64,000 bases of DNA from JACVRW01 sp046735115 (GCA_046735115.1 JBKPSR010000012.1:47739-111738); one strand, 5' to 3'. Shown: positions 10,235-18,644, counted from the first letter of the stretch. The notes: generated from the letters alone by a model not told the origin. A program made the numbers and translations.

Positions 10235-10664
10235 CGGTGAGGCGCTCCTGTGCGCGCGGCATCGGCTCGCCGCCGGGGGCGAGCAGCGCGGCCAGGGCGG
10301 ATATGTCCTGCGCGACCTCGTCGAGTCGCGACTCGATCCTGCCCAGGCGGTCGTCGCCTGCGGCGGCAGCCGGAGCCGCGACGCGCTCGTCGAGGCGGTC
10401 GATCGCGTCCTCGATCCCCTCGAGCCGCTGCGAGAGCGAGCGCAGCCGGCGCGTCACGCGCTCAACGTCGCCCGCCGAGGGCAGGTTCAGCGCGCCCATC
10501 GCGGCCTCCTGGGCCTGGAACGCCTTCTCCCGGGCCTCGAACGCCCGCGCGATTGCGGCATTGATCACCGGGTTTGAGATCAGCTCTTCGGCGATCTTGC
10601 CGAGCACCTCCTCCCCCTGCCGCGAGAGTCGATCCACGAAGCCATGTTCCTGGGATGCCTCCAT
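10221..10664 (-). CDS. Conserved coiled-coil protein
   Basis: 147 residues, mostly helical, with no enzyme motif. Two coiled-coil stretches (AFEAREKAFQAQEAAM and RRLRSLSQRLEGIEDAIDRLDERV) are separated by a short NLPSAGD linker. The second phasin-like protein in this neighbourhood, it resembles the 118-residue one in composition. The ATG at 10664 (MEASQEHGFVDRL) is chosen; the frame is open to 10730 but has no better start signal. Function unknown; a structural or granule-surface role is a guess. Confidence 0.65.
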   Translation of the reverse strand: MEASQEHGFVDRLSRQGEEVLGKIAEELISNPVINAAIARAFEAREKAFQAQEAAMGALNLPSAGDVERVTRRLRSLSQRLEGIEDAIDRLDERVAAPAAAAGDDRLGRIESRLDEVAQDISALAALLAPGGEPMPRAQERLTVTDS

Positions 10665-11051
10665 CGCGCGGCAGGGTACATCACGCGAACGGGAGCCGAC
10701 CGGTCGACCGAACGCCCACATCACCCCCATGAGAGCCCTCAGGTCCTACTCTAACCCTCAACTTGAGCTTTACCTACGTTTGGTAAAGCCACTCCGAGGA
10801 ACAATTCGGTCACCTGGACAGCACACGGGGTGCGTGATGGGGTGTCCAGATCGCGGGAGGGCGATGTTGAAGTTATGGGCAGGGGCGGTCGATACAACGT
10901 GCGAGCAAGCGGCTCGTCCCGATCCCACGGTTCCCCGTTGCAGAGCACAAAGCCCTCAAGTAGCGTTCATCCCGCAGCAGGTGGTGGAACCTCGCGCGCG
11001 TCGGCGCGCGGGGATCTGCGGCGTCCCGAGGGAGGGCCAGGAAGAGCACGG
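10665..11051. other. Non-coding leader region upstream of the wall hydrolase gene
   Basis: About 390 bases with no convincing gene. It holds a 6-bp inverted repeat TTTACC/GGTAAA (10769-10787), which may be an operator. A nested hairpin lies at about 10815-10850, with outer arms CTGGACA/TGTCCAG and inner arms GCAC/GTGC. The length and structure of this leader before a secreted wall hydrolase suggest RNA-level control. It was compared by eye with the c-di-AMP (ydaO) riboswitch and not matched. Confidence 0.35.
10769..10787. promoter_or_regulatory. Inverted repeat TTTACC-N7-GGTAAA
   Basis: Perfect 6-bp arms separated by 7 bases, unusually AT-rich for its surroundings and about 265 bp upstream of the wall hydrolase ATG. 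The shape fits a dimeric repressor site or a core-promoter region. The binding protein is unknown. Confidence 0.35.
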
Positions 11052-13529
11052 ATGAAGAAGCGCGTTTTCACGCTCCTGCTTGCTGCCGGTCTTCTTGCGG
11101 CGGGCGCATTCACCGCGCTGACCTTCCCGGCTGTCGCTCAGACCCAGACGGTGTACGTGCGGCTCGCCAGCGGCGAGGTGGTCCCGGTGCAGGTCGACGT
11201 GCCGCCGGACACGAGTCTCAACGACATCCAGCTGCCCGGCACGCCCGTCCCCGCGCCCACCACACCCACCACCCCAACGGCGCCGACCACGCCAACTGCG
11301 CCCGCGCCCGCCCCCACGACCCAGCCGGGAACGGGCGACACCGGTGGCACGGGTGGCACGGGTGGCACGAGCGGCCCGACCTCCAGCGGCGGCTCGGCCC
11401 AGGAGCAGACGAGCTCCGGCCGGCGCGTCCAGGAGCGGACGGGCACGAGCGGCGACCTCACCGGCGACCCAAAGGCTCGAGCAAAGCATGAGGCTGACCG
11501 GGCCAAGCGCACGGGTCGGCGCACGCCGCTCCGTCAGCCCGACGGCCTGCCCACCCCGAGCAACCCGGGCTTCATGGACGTCCTCCCCGGTCCCTCCACC
11601 GCCACCGGGGTCCCCAACTTCGTCATCCAGAAGTTCCGGGTGCCGCCGTTCCTCCTGTCGATCTACCAGGCCGCGGGCATCGAGTACGGGATCCGCTGGG
11701 AGGTCCTCGCGGCCATCAACGAGATCGAGACCGATTACGGCCGCAACCTGAACGTGTCCTCGGCCGGCGCCCTTGGCTGGATGCAGTTCATGCCCTCCAC
11801 CTGGAAGATGTACGGGACGGACGGGAACAAGGACGGCCGCAAGGATCCGTACAACCCGGTTGACGCGATCTTCGCCGCCGCCCGCTACCTGAAGGCGGCC
11901 GGCTACGAGCAGGATGTCCGCCGCGCGATCTTCGCCTACAACCATGCCGACTGGTACGTCGACTCCGTCCTCCTCCGTGCGCGCCTGATCGCGGGCGTGC
12001 CGGCCGACGTGATCGGCTCGCTCACCGGGCTCACCGAGGGCCGCTTCCCTGTCTACGCTCGCGCGCGTTATGCGGACGACATCGCCGAGCAGGACCTGAT
12101 GAAGCGCGTGAAGCGCGGTGAGAACGCAGCGAACGTCGTCGAGTCGGACGACTCGCGTCGCAGCATCGACATCTTCGCCAAGCAGGGCGCGCCGGTCGTC
12201 GCCGTGAACGACGGCGTCATCAAGAAGATCGGCCGCAACAAGAAGCTCGGCCGCCACGTCGTGCTCCAGGACGTCTACGGGAACCGCTACACCTACGCGC
12301 ACCTCGGCGAGATCGCGCGCGTGTACCCGGTGCCCAAGCGCGACGCGACGGACCCGAAGCGCAGCGCCACCGCCCTCGCCGCGAACTCGGCCGACCCCGC
12401 GCCCGACCAGCCCGCCTCCGCCGGGCGTCAGCTCGACTCGTCCGACACCGGCAAGGCGAAGGACCGCGGCGGCGACGTGCCGGCCCGCAAGGCCAAGGCT
12501 TCCGCGCCGATCAAGGAGCGCCTGTTCGCGCACCCGGACATGCCGGGCGCCCGCGAGTCCGGCGGACTCGAGCAGCAGCTCGACTCGGAGGCGCGCAGGA
12601 GCGGCAAGTACGAGACGTACAAGAACTACTTCTCTCGCCCGTTCGGCCTCGACCCCTCGAAGGTGCGACTCCGCCCGCTGAAGAAGGGCTCGCGGGTGAT
12701 CGGCGGCACCATCCTCGGGCACATCGGCCGCACGGTGCCCGGCCTGGCGCCGCACGTTGACTTCGCGATCCGCCCCGCCGGCCGCGGCGCTCCGAACATC
12801 GACCCGAAGCCGATCCTCGACGGCTGGAAGCTGCTCGAGGCCACGGCGATCTACCGCGCCTCAGGCCGTAACGTGCTCTACGGCAAGGACGGCGCGGGCG
12901 CCATGTCGATCGGCCAGATCCTGCTGCTGCCGAAGCCGCTGCTCGAGAGGCGCGTCCTCTCCGACGAGCGCATCGACATCTACGAGTGCGGCCGCGAGGA
13001 CATCCGCTCCGGCCAGATCGACCGCCGCGTGCTCGCCACGCTCGAGTACCTCGCCGAGTCGGGGCTCAACCCCACGGTCACCGCGCTCAAGTGCGGCCAC
13101 GGCTACTACACGAGCTCGGGCAACGTCTCCGAGCACTCCTCGGGCAACGCGGTCGACATCGCCGCCGTCAATGGCATCCCGATCCTCGGCCACCAGGATC
13201 CGGGAGGCATAGCCGAGCAGACGGTCCGCCGCCTCACACAGCTGCAGGGCACGATGGCGCCGCACCAGATCATCTCGCTGCTCGAGATGGGCGGAGCCAC
13301 TCTCGCGATGGCCGACCACAACGACCACGTCCACGTGGGCTTCCAGCCGATGTTCGGGGCGAACAAGAAGCTCGGCAAGCAGGCCCTCGCGGTGCTCGAG
13401 CCCGGCCAGTGGTCCAACCTCATCTCCCGCCTAGGTGAGATCGAGAACCCGGTCGTTCCGACCGAGCCCTCCAAGTACGCGCTGCCGGCGAAGAAGAAGC
13501 GCGCCAGCAGAGCCCACGTCGGCGAGTAG
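11052..13529 (+). CDS. Secreted peptidoglycan hydrolase: SLT + M23-like + M15-like domains
   Basis: Exported 825-residue wall enzyme. Order: signal peptide (to about AVAQ), a Pro/Thr then Gly/Thr-rich linker (about 60-120), an SLT_2-type lytic transglycosylase core (GIRWEVLAAINEIETDYGRN..GALGWMQFMPSTW), a LytM/M23-like region (DIFAKQGAPVVAVNDGVI..YTYAHLGEI..APHVDFAIRP) split by a ~130-residue insertion, and a C-terminal M15-like metallopeptidase. The M15 ligands are present (EHSSGNAVDIA and HNDHVHVGF). The M23 part lacks the usual HxGxD histidine and has HVD where HxH is expected, so it is probably a binding rather than catalytic domain. ATG at 11052 starts the signal peptide. Confidence 0.87.
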   Translation: MKKRVFTLLLAAGLLAAGAFTALTFPAVAQTQTVYVRLASGEVVPVQVDVPPDTSLNDIQLPGTPVPAPTTPTTPTAPTTPTAPAPAPTTQPGTGDTGGTGGTGGTSGPTSSGGSAQEQTSSGRRVQERTGTSGDLTGDPKARAKHEADRAKRTGRRTPLRQPDGLPTPSNPGFMDVLPGPSTATGVPNFVIQKFRVPPFLLSIYQAAGIEYGIRWEVLAAINEIETDYGRNLNVSSAGALGWMQFMPSTWKMYGTDGNKDGRKDPYNPVDAIFAAARYLKAAGYEQDVRRAIFAYNHADWYVDSVLLRARLIAGVPADVIGSLTGLTEGRFPVYARARYADDIAEQDLMKRVKRGENAANVVESDDSRRSIDIFAKQGAPVVAVNDGVIKKIGRNKKLGRHVVLQDVYGNRYTYAHLGEIARVYPVPKRDATDPKRSATALAANSADPAPDQPASAGRQLDSSDTGKAKDRGGDVPARKAKASAPIKERLFAHPDMPGARESGGLEQQLDSEARRSGKYETYKNYFSRPFGLDPSKVRLRPLKKGSRVIGGTILGHIGRTVPGLAPHVDFAIRPAGRGAPNIDPKPILDGWKLLEATAIYRASGRNVLYGKDGAGAMSIGQILLLPKPLLERRVLSDERIDIYECGREDIRSGQIDRRVLATLEYLAESGLNPTVTALKCGHGYYTSSGNVSEHSSGNAVDIAAVNGIPILGHQDPGGIAEQTVRRLTQLQGTMAPHQIISLLEMGGATLAMADHNDHVHVGFQPMFGANKKLGKQALAVLEPGQWSNLISRLGEIENPVVPTEPSKYALPAKKKRASRAHVGE

Positions 13530-14376
13530 GGCCACGAGCACCGAAGGCCCGTTCGGCTTCGTCCAGCTCGAGTTCGGGTTCCTGCTCGGCCCGCCGGACG
13601 GCAGCTACCTTGTCCGTCCCTCGGCCGACGCGCTCGTCGAGAGCGTGCTCGTGCTGACGACCCTCGGCGCGCCGGAACGGCGCTTCCTGTCCGGCCGCGG
13701 GCGGGCGAGAACCGTGGCGTCCGCCGAGCCGGAGCCGGTCCCGACGTCGCGTGCGACGGTCGTGCGCGCCACGCCCTTCCCTTCCGGCTCCGACGCCGCG
13801 GCATGGCTGTCCGGCACGGACCTCGATGAGGAGGTCGCCGCGGCGACGCTGGTGCTGAACCGCGGGCTCCACGCCCACCGCGTTGCGACGGCGGACCCCT
13901 ACGTCACCGAAGTGTCTCCGGATCGTGCGCTCGTGCTGCGAATCGGTTACGGAAGCGGTGCAGAGGTGGCCGAAGGGCGGTTCGCCGACTGCGTGGAGCT
14001 CCCGCGCTCGAGCCGGAGGCGTTCCCGGCGCTCGATGGAGGCGCCGGAGGAGCGCTTTGCGGCACTGCTCGGCGGCCGCGAGGAGGTGCTGCCGGCGGAG
14101 GAGCTGGTGCTTCGGGCGCGGGCGGACCTGAACGCCGGGCGGGTGGCCGAGGCGGCCCTGCAGGCGAGGGTGGCGATCGAGGCGCTCCTGGCGGCGGGAC
14201 TGGCGTCGCCGGACTCGGGCCCAGCGGGGGGGTCGCTCGCGGGCCACCGCGATGCGATCGCGGCCGCCGCGAACGCGGCGCTGCGCGGAGAGCTGCCCGG
14301 CGACAGTGCGGCGGCGCTGGCGGAGGCCGTGGCGGCTATGGAGTCGGCACTGAAGAGGCGGCGCCTGGGGCGTTAG
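13435..14376 (+). CDS. Conserved hypothetical protein, start unresolved
   Basis: The convincing protein sequence begins near 13540 (EGPFGFVQLEFGFLLGPPDGSYLV) and runs to a helical, Ala-rich C-terminus with an AERAALQ-like helix. No ATG, GTG or TTG occurs in frame between 13435 and that region, so the only standard start, GTG 13435, would overlap the wall hydrolase by 95 bases. The true start may be non-standard or the 5' end altered. The N-terminal half is beta-rich and the C-terminal half resembles a helical bundle. No motif is recognised and function is unknown. Confidence 0.6.
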   Translation: MRSRTRSFRPSPPSTRCRRRRSAPAEPTSASRATSTEGPFGFVQLEFGFLLGPPDGSYLVRPSADALVESVLVLTTLGAPERRFLSGRGRARTVASAEPEPVPTSRATVVRATPFPSGSDAAAWLSGTDLDEEVAAATLVLNRGLHAHRVATADPYVTEVSPDRALVLRIGYGSGAEVAEGRFADCVELPRSSRRRSRRSMEAPEERFAALLGGREEVLPAEELVLRARADLNAGRVAEAALQARVAIEALLAAGLASPDSGPAGGSLAGHRDAIAAAANAALRGELPGDSAAALAEAVAAMESALKRRRLGR

Positions 14377-14415
14377 GCGAGTTATGTACCCGCCTCGGTA
14401 CACGAAGCGCCTAAC
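14372..14415. terminator. Bidirectional hairpin terminator candidate
   Basis: Nested inverted repeats between two convergent genes: outer arms GTTAGGCG/CGCCTAAC (8 bp) and inner arms TGTACC/GGTACA (6 bp). The left arm contains the TAG of the upstream gene. No U-tract is seen, which is common for high-GC actinobacterial terminators. Confidence 0.55.
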
Positions 14416-14462
14416 CCCGGCGTGGTCAGCCGTCACTGCCGTCGTTCGGCGGCGATCGGCGC

Positions 14463-15218
14463 CTAGAGCGCGGCGAGCACTGCGGTCAATTCTGTTACGA
14501 CGTCGCCGTCCAGCTTGACCTCGGCATCCCCGTCGTAGGGCGTCGGGCCCTGCGTGATCAGGACGAGACGGCCGCCCGCGCCGTGCGTCATCGCCGGCAG
14601 CCCGGCCACCGGGTAGACCTCGAGCGAGGAGCCCACGCAGACCATCAGGTCGGCGGCCAACGCGTGCGCCTGGGCCTCCGCCAGCGCTCGCTCCGGAAGC
14701 AGCTCGCCGAATAGCACGACGTCGGGCTTCAGCGGCGCGACGCATGCCTCGCACAACGGGGCGCCGTCGCGGGCCGCCAGCAGCTCCACCACGCGGGCGA
14801 TGGGCACCCTCCCGCCGCACCGCATGCAGACGCTCTGGTCGATCGAGCCGTGCACCTCGATGAGTCGCTGCGTCCCGGCGAGGCGGTGCAGCCGGTCGAT
14901 GTTCTGGGTGATCACGGCGCGCACGAGTCCCCGCCGCTCGAGCTCCGCCACGGCGCGGTGCGCCTCGTTCGGCTGTTTGTCGACCAGCGTCGCGAAGCGC
15001 TGCCCGTAGAAGCTCCAGAACCGGTCCGGATCGCGTCGCCAGGCGTCGATGTGCGCGACCTCCATGGGGTCGACGTTCTCCCACAGCCCCGTGCCGGGCG
15101 AGCGGAAGTCGGGGATGCCGGACGGCACCGAGATCCCGGCCCCGGTCAGGACGACGGCGCGGCGCGCCTGACGCAGCAGGTCGGCGACCTGCTGGGCCTC
15201 GGTCGAGACCGCTCTCAC
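14463..15218 (-). CDS. Sir2-family NAD-dependent protein deacylase
   Basis: Sirtuin that removes acyl groups from lysines using NAD+. The NAD-binding motif GAGISVPSGIPDFRS lies near residue 22, followed by TQNIDRLH, the catalytic His in EVHGS, and a structural zinc site of two CxxC pairs (CMRCGG and CEAC). 251 residues is normal length. The GTG start overlaps the TGA of the upstream crotonase fusion gene by 4 bp (GTGA), so it is probably co-translated with beta-oxidation genes. That linkage hints at control of acyl-CoA enzymes by acylation, which is an inference. Confidence 0.9.
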   Translation of the reverse strand: MRAVSTEAQQVADLLRQARRAVVLTGAGISVPSGIPDFRSPGTGLWENVDPMEVAHIDAWRRDPDRFWSFYGQRFATLVDKQPNEAHRAVAELERRGLVRAVITQNIDRLHRLAGTQRLIEVHGSIDQSVCMRCGGRVPIARVVELLAARDGAPLCEACVAPLKPDVVLFGELLPERALAEAQAHALAADLMVCVGSSLEVYPVAGLPAMTHGAGGRLVLITQGPTPYDGDAEVKLDGDVVTELTAVLAAL

Positions 15219-16312
15219 TTGCCCTGGAACTTGGGCCGCCGCTTGGTAAGGAAGGCGGAGATGCCCTCCTTGGCGTCCTCGGACCGGAAGGCACGGGCGA
15301 ACCCCTCGGCTTCGGTCCGGAGCCCCTCGTCCAGGTCGGGCCGTGCCGAGCGCCGCTTGATCCCCTCGATCGCAAGCGGCGCCTGCCCCGCGAGCTTGCG
15401 CGCCCAGGACAGAGCCGTGTCGAATAGCTCGTGGTCGGGGACCACCTGGTTCGCCAGCCCCACGCGGTGCGCCTCGTAGGCATCGATCGGGTCGCCGGTG
15501 AGGTTCATCTCGAGCGCCTTCGACTCGCCCACGAGCCGCGGCAGCCGTTGGGTTCCGCCGAAGCCCGGGATGATCCCGAGGTTGATCTCCGGCTGGCCGA
15601 ACGTCGCCGACTCGGCGGCGATCCTGAAATCGCATGCCATCGCCAGCTCGCAGCCGCCGCCGAGGGCGATCGAGTTGACCGCCGCGATGGTCGCCGTCGA
15701 CGACTGCTCCATCCCGCGCATGAACCGGTGGGCGTCCTCGACCAGCTGAGCGCCCTCGGCTTCGGACGATTTGCCGAACTCCTTGATGTCGGCGCCTGCG
15801 CTGAAGGTGAAGATGTTCGACGAGGCGATCACGAGCGCCCGGACCTTGCCGTCGATGGACTCCCATACGTCGATGAGATCGCGCACGGCCTGCGGCGAGA
15901 GCGGATTCGCCGGCGGCCGATTCAGCCAGGCGATCGCTATGTCGCCGCGGGTTTCGAGCAGGACCGTCTCGGGCTGGTCGCCGGCGTCCGGCTGCGGATA
16001 CGGGAAGAACCCCTGGCCGGTCTTCTTTCCGAGCCGGCCCTGCCCGACGAGGCGCTTGAGCACCGTGGGCGGCTCGAAGGCGTCGCCCCACTCGGCCTGA
16101 GCTCGTTCGAGCTGCGCCAGGATCGTGTCGAGGCCGGCCTCGTCGGCGCGGGTGAACGGGCCCGGGAGGACCCCGGCCCCCATCATCATCCCGACCTCGA
16201 TGTCCTTGGCGGCGGCCACGCCCTCCTCGAGCACGAGACAGGACTCGACCAGGGTCTTCAGACCCATTCGGTCGACGATCGTCTGAAGGCCCGACGCGCT
16301 AGCCGTGCTCAT
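15215..16312 (-). CDS. 3HCDH C-terminal domain / enoyl-CoA hydratase fusion
   Basis: Beta-oxidation protein with two parts. Residues about 5-110 look like the C-terminal dimerisation domain of 3-hydroxyacyl-CoA dehydrogenase (ESCLVLEEGVAAAKDIEVGMMMGAG..LGKKTGQGFFPYP). From about residue 120 a crotonase domain follows, with the oxyanion-hole segments FSAGADIKEF and ALGGGCELAMACDFRIA and the acidic GQPEINLGIIPGFGG. Together with the upstream dehydrogenase it reconstructs a FadB/FadJ-type multifunctional enzyme in a different split. The ATG at 16312 overlaps the upstream gene by 14 bp. Confidence 0.88.
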   Translation of the reverse strand: MSTASASGLQTIVDRMGLKTLVESCLVLEEGVAAAKDIEVGMMMGAGVLPGPFTRADEAGLDTILAQLERAQAEWGDAFEPPTVLKRLVGQGRLGKKTGQGFFPYPQPDAGDQPETVLLETRGDIAIAWLNRPPANPLSPQAVRDLIDVWESIDGKVRALVIASSNIFTFSAGADIKEFGKSSEAEGAQLVEDAHRFMRGMEQSSTATIAAVNSIALGGGCELAMACDFRIAAESATFGQPEINLGIIPGFGGTQRLPRLVGESKALEMNLTGDPIDAYEAHRVGLANQVVPDHELFDTALSWARKLAGQAPLAIEGIKRRSARPDLDEGLRTEAEGFARAFRSEDAKEGISAFLTKRRPKFQGK

Positions 16313-17171
16313 AGAACCCCTTCCCGGTCTTCTGGCCGAGGTTCCCCGCCTCCACCAGTTCCTTCATGCGCGAGGACACGTAGAACCGCCCCCCGTATGA
16401 CTCGCGGAGGTGGACGGCCACGCGGAGCACGGTGTCTAGACCCAGCAGATCGGTGAGGTAGTAGGGCCCCATCGGCACGGTGCCCGACTCCTGAATCGCC
16501 TTGTCCACCTCCTTCACGTCGAGGTCCTCCTCCTCGGTGACCCGCCAGACCTCGGACATCGCCGCCGTGAGCACCCGGTTGACCACGAAGCCGGGCACCT
16601 CGCCGCAGCGCACGGCCGTCTTGCGGATCGCCTGGGCGAAGTTCGCCGCCGCCTGAAGCGTCTCGTCGGAGGTGTCGTCCCCCTCGATGACCTCGATCAG
16701 GCGCATCATCGAGGCCGGGTAGAAGAAGTGGAAGCCGACGACCTTGTCGGGACGCAGCGTGGCCTCCCCCATCTCCGTGATCGACAGCGACGAGGTGTTC
16801 GACGCGAGAATGGCGTGGCCGGGCGTGACCTCGTCCAGCTCGGCGAAGACCGACCGCTTGATCTCCATGCGCTCCGGCACCGCCTCGATGACGAAGTCCA
16901 CGTCCCCGAAGCCGTCGTAGTCGATGGTCCCGGCGATGCGCCCGAGGATCTCCTCGCGCTGCGAGTCGGCAACCTCCTGGGTGATCTTCTCCTTGCTGAC
17001 GAGGCTGCCGAGCTGAGCGTCGGTCACCTGGCGAGCCTTCTCGAGCCCCGTGGCGACGAACTCCTGCTTCACGTCCTTGAGGACAACCGGAACGCCGGCC
17101 GAGGCAACAACCTGAGCGATCTCACCACCCATGGTGCCGGCCCCGACGACGGCGGCTTTGAAGACGAACAT
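16299..17171 (-). CDS. 3-hydroxyacyl-CoA dehydrogenase
   Basis: NAD-dependent oxidation of 3-hydroxyacyl-CoA to 3-ketoacyl-CoA in beta-oxidation. Rossmann motif VGAGTMGGEIAQ at residues 9-20; catalytic block SNTSSLSITEM and the active-site His in VGFHFFYPAS. The C-terminal domain ends with LGQKTGKGFYEHG. 290 residues is normal length. First gene of an operon with the crotonase fusion and the sirtuin. The second copy of the C-terminal fold sits at the start of the next gene, as in tandem-domain dehydrogenases. Confidence 0.93.
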   Translation of the reverse strand: MFVFKAAVVGAGTMGGEIAQVVASAGVPVVLKDVKQEFVATGLEKARQVTDAQLGSLVSKEKITQEVADSQREEILGRIAGTIDYDGFGDVDFVIEAVPERMEIKRSVFAELDEVTPGHAILASNTSSLSITEMGEATLRPDKVVGFHFFYPASMMRLIEVIEGDDTSDETLQAAANFAQAIRKTAVRCGEVPGFVVNRVLTAAMSEVWRVTEEEDLDVKEVDKAIQESGTVPMGPYYLTDLLGLDTVLRVAVHLRESYGGRFYVSSRMKELVEAGNLGQKTGKGFYEHG

Positions 17172-17228
17172 GGCGGCGGAGGCTACCTAAGCGGCCCTGA
17201 GCCAAGCCTCCACCGGGGGCGATTTCTT

Positions 17229-17278
17229 GGACGATCCTGCTTAGGACCCCATATGGGGACCCCAGGCAGGACCGTCGA
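17229..17278. repeat. DUF559-linked palindrome, copy A (left end)
   Basis: Imperfect ~50 bp palindrome. Outer arms are GGACGATCCTG and CAGGACCGTCG, and the centre CCCCATATGGGG is a perfect 12-bp palindrome. The ATG of the DUF559 gene is the centre of this palindrome. It matches copies B (18.17 kb) and C (35.09 kb) along its length. Confidence 0.85.
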
Positions 17279-18170
17279 ATCGGAACTCGACCGAATCGCC
17301 AGCTCGGCGCACGGAGTTGTTACGCGATCGCAGTTGCTCGGCGCCGGTTTGACTCGGAAGCAGATCGCCCGACGCGTGAGGGCCGGCGGCCTCCTCCGCG
17401 TCCATCCCGGCGTCTATCGCGTGGGGCACAGGGCGCCGAGCACGCAGGCGACCTACCTGGCCGCCGTCTTAGCCGGCGGGCAAGGGGCGGTCCTGAGTGG
17501 CATGGCAGCCGCGCATCTGCACGGGCTGGTGAAGGGCGCGGCTCCTCCGCCCGAGGTGACGGCACGGACGGAACGACGCATTGCGGGAGTAAGAACGCAT
17601 CGATCCCGTTTCCTCAATGCTCAAGTCGTCACACACCTGCGGGGCATTCCGGTCACAACGGTGCCGCGCACGCTGGTCGACATCGCCGCCGTCCTTTCGG
17701 CCGACGCCCTCGCGCGTGCCTGCCACGAGGCGGGGGTCCGCTACCGCACCACGCCGGCGCAGGTCGAAGCCGTCCTGGCGGAGCGGCCGCAGACCCCGGG
17801 CGCGCGGAAGCTGCGCCGAGTCATCCATGGCGATGTTCGCGTCACCCTCAGCACGCTCGAGTCGCGCTTCCTCGAGGTCCTGAGCGAGGACGGGCTTCGG
17901 CTGCCGATTACGAACCGGCCCGCCGGCCGCCGCCGGGTCGATTGCCGGTGGCCCGAGCACGGGCTGACCGTGGAGCTCGACGGTTACCGCTTCCACAACT
18001 CGCGCTACTCGTGGGAGCAGGACCGGCGGCGCGAGCGCGAAGCGCGGGCGCGGGGCGACGAGTTCCGCCGCTATAGCTACGACGACGTTACGTCGGACCC
18101 AACTCCCATGCTCGCGGAGCTGCGTTCGTTACTCGGGCGGTTCGACGATCCTGGATATGTGCCCGTATAG
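17253..18170 (+). CDS. AbiEi-like winged helix / DUF559 nuclease-fold protein
   Basis: 305 residues. The N-terminal part (AHGVVTRSQLLGAGLTRKQIARRVRAGGLLRVHPGVYRVG is the core) matches the AbiEi-type antitoxin winged helix. The C-terminal ~110 residues match DUF559, a VSR/PD-(D/E)XK-like fold: VDCRWPEHGLTVELDGYRFH with acidic residues and a following Arg-rich helix. Such proteins are strongly multiplied in Thermoleophilia, and their function is not established. The start codon is in the centre of palindrome copy A and the stop TAG is in the centre of copy B, so both protein termini are palindrome-encoded. There is no operon link with its neighbours. Confidence 0.85.
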   Translation: MGTPGRTVESELDRIASSAHGVVTRSQLLGAGLTRKQIARRVRAGGLLRVHPGVYRVGHRAPSTQATYLAAVLAGGQGAVLSGMAAAHLHGLVKGAAPPPEVTARTERRIAGVRTHRSRFLNAQVVTHLRGIPVTTVPRTLVDIAAVLSADALARACHEAGVRYRTTPAQVEAVLAERPQTPGARKLRRVIHGDVRVTLSTLESRFLEVLSEDGLRLPITNRPAGRRRVDCRWPEHGLTVELDGYRFHNSRYSWEQDRRREREARARGDEFRRYSYDDVTSDPTPMLAELRSLLGRFDDPGYVPV

Positions 18171-18193
18171 GGACCCTAGGCAGGATTGTCGTC
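18142..18193. repeat. DUF559-linked palindrome, copy B (right end)
   Basis: Arms CGACGATCCTG and CAGGATTGTCG are an almost perfect inverted pair around the centre CCCGTATAGGG. The DUF559 stop codon TAG lies in the centre. The right edge touches the TGA of the convergent SRPBCC gene, so the element is packed against an old gene end. Confidence 0.85.
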
Positions 18194-18644
18194 AGGTGAG
18201 GCGGGCCTCTTCTTCTGCTTCCACGGAGAAGCGGTACAGGGTGCGGCGGAGGGCGTCCCGTAGTGCGCGGCGGATGAAGATGGCGTCGGCCAGGCCGCGC
18301 AGTGGGCCGTACTTCGCCAGCTTGTACTCGAGGCTCAGCTCCACCTCGCTGCCGTCGTGCGTCGGGATTGCCCGGAGCGTCTGCGTCCCCGCCAGGGCGG
18401 CCTCGTAGACCTGGGTCGAGAAGCGGTCGGGGCTGCTCTCCAGGACGGTTTCGGTGACGCGTCCGCGGCCGTCGGGCGTCGATTCCCATACGACCCGTCC
18501 GCCCGGCTCGGGCCACGCTTCCGTGAGCTCGAGGCGGCGCGCGTAGCCCTCCACGAAGCTCGGCCAGCGCTCGACGTCGGACCACAGCCGAAGGGCTTCG
18601 GATGGGGACAGCGGCAATGAGGAGCGCGCGCTGGCGCGCCTCAC
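18192..18644 (-). CDS. SRPBCC-family (polyketide cyclase/START-like) protein
   Basis: 150-residue START-like fold. The N-terminus LSPSEALRLWSDVERWPSFVEGYARRLEL and the beta-strand pattern through GGRVVWESTPDGRGRVTETVLE are typical of the SRPBCC superfamily, which binds small hydrophobic ligands. No catalytic residue can be named. The GTG at 18644 overlaps the TGA of the PadR gene by 4 bp (GTGA), so the pair is translationally coupled and probably regulated by PadR. Its stop codon borders palindrome copy B. Confidence 0.82.
   Translation of the reverse strand: MRRASARSSLPLSPSEALRLWSDVERWPSFVEGYARRLELTEAWPEPGGRVVWESTPDGRGRVTETVLESSPDRFSTQVYEAALAGTQTLRAIPTHDGSEVELSLEYKLAKYGPLRGLADAIFIRRALRDALRRTLYRFSVEAEEEARLT

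Noticed and set aside
10800..11040. c-di-AMP (ydaO) riboswitch before the wall hydrolase
   Set aside because: The conserved ydaO sequence blocks could not be found on either strand.
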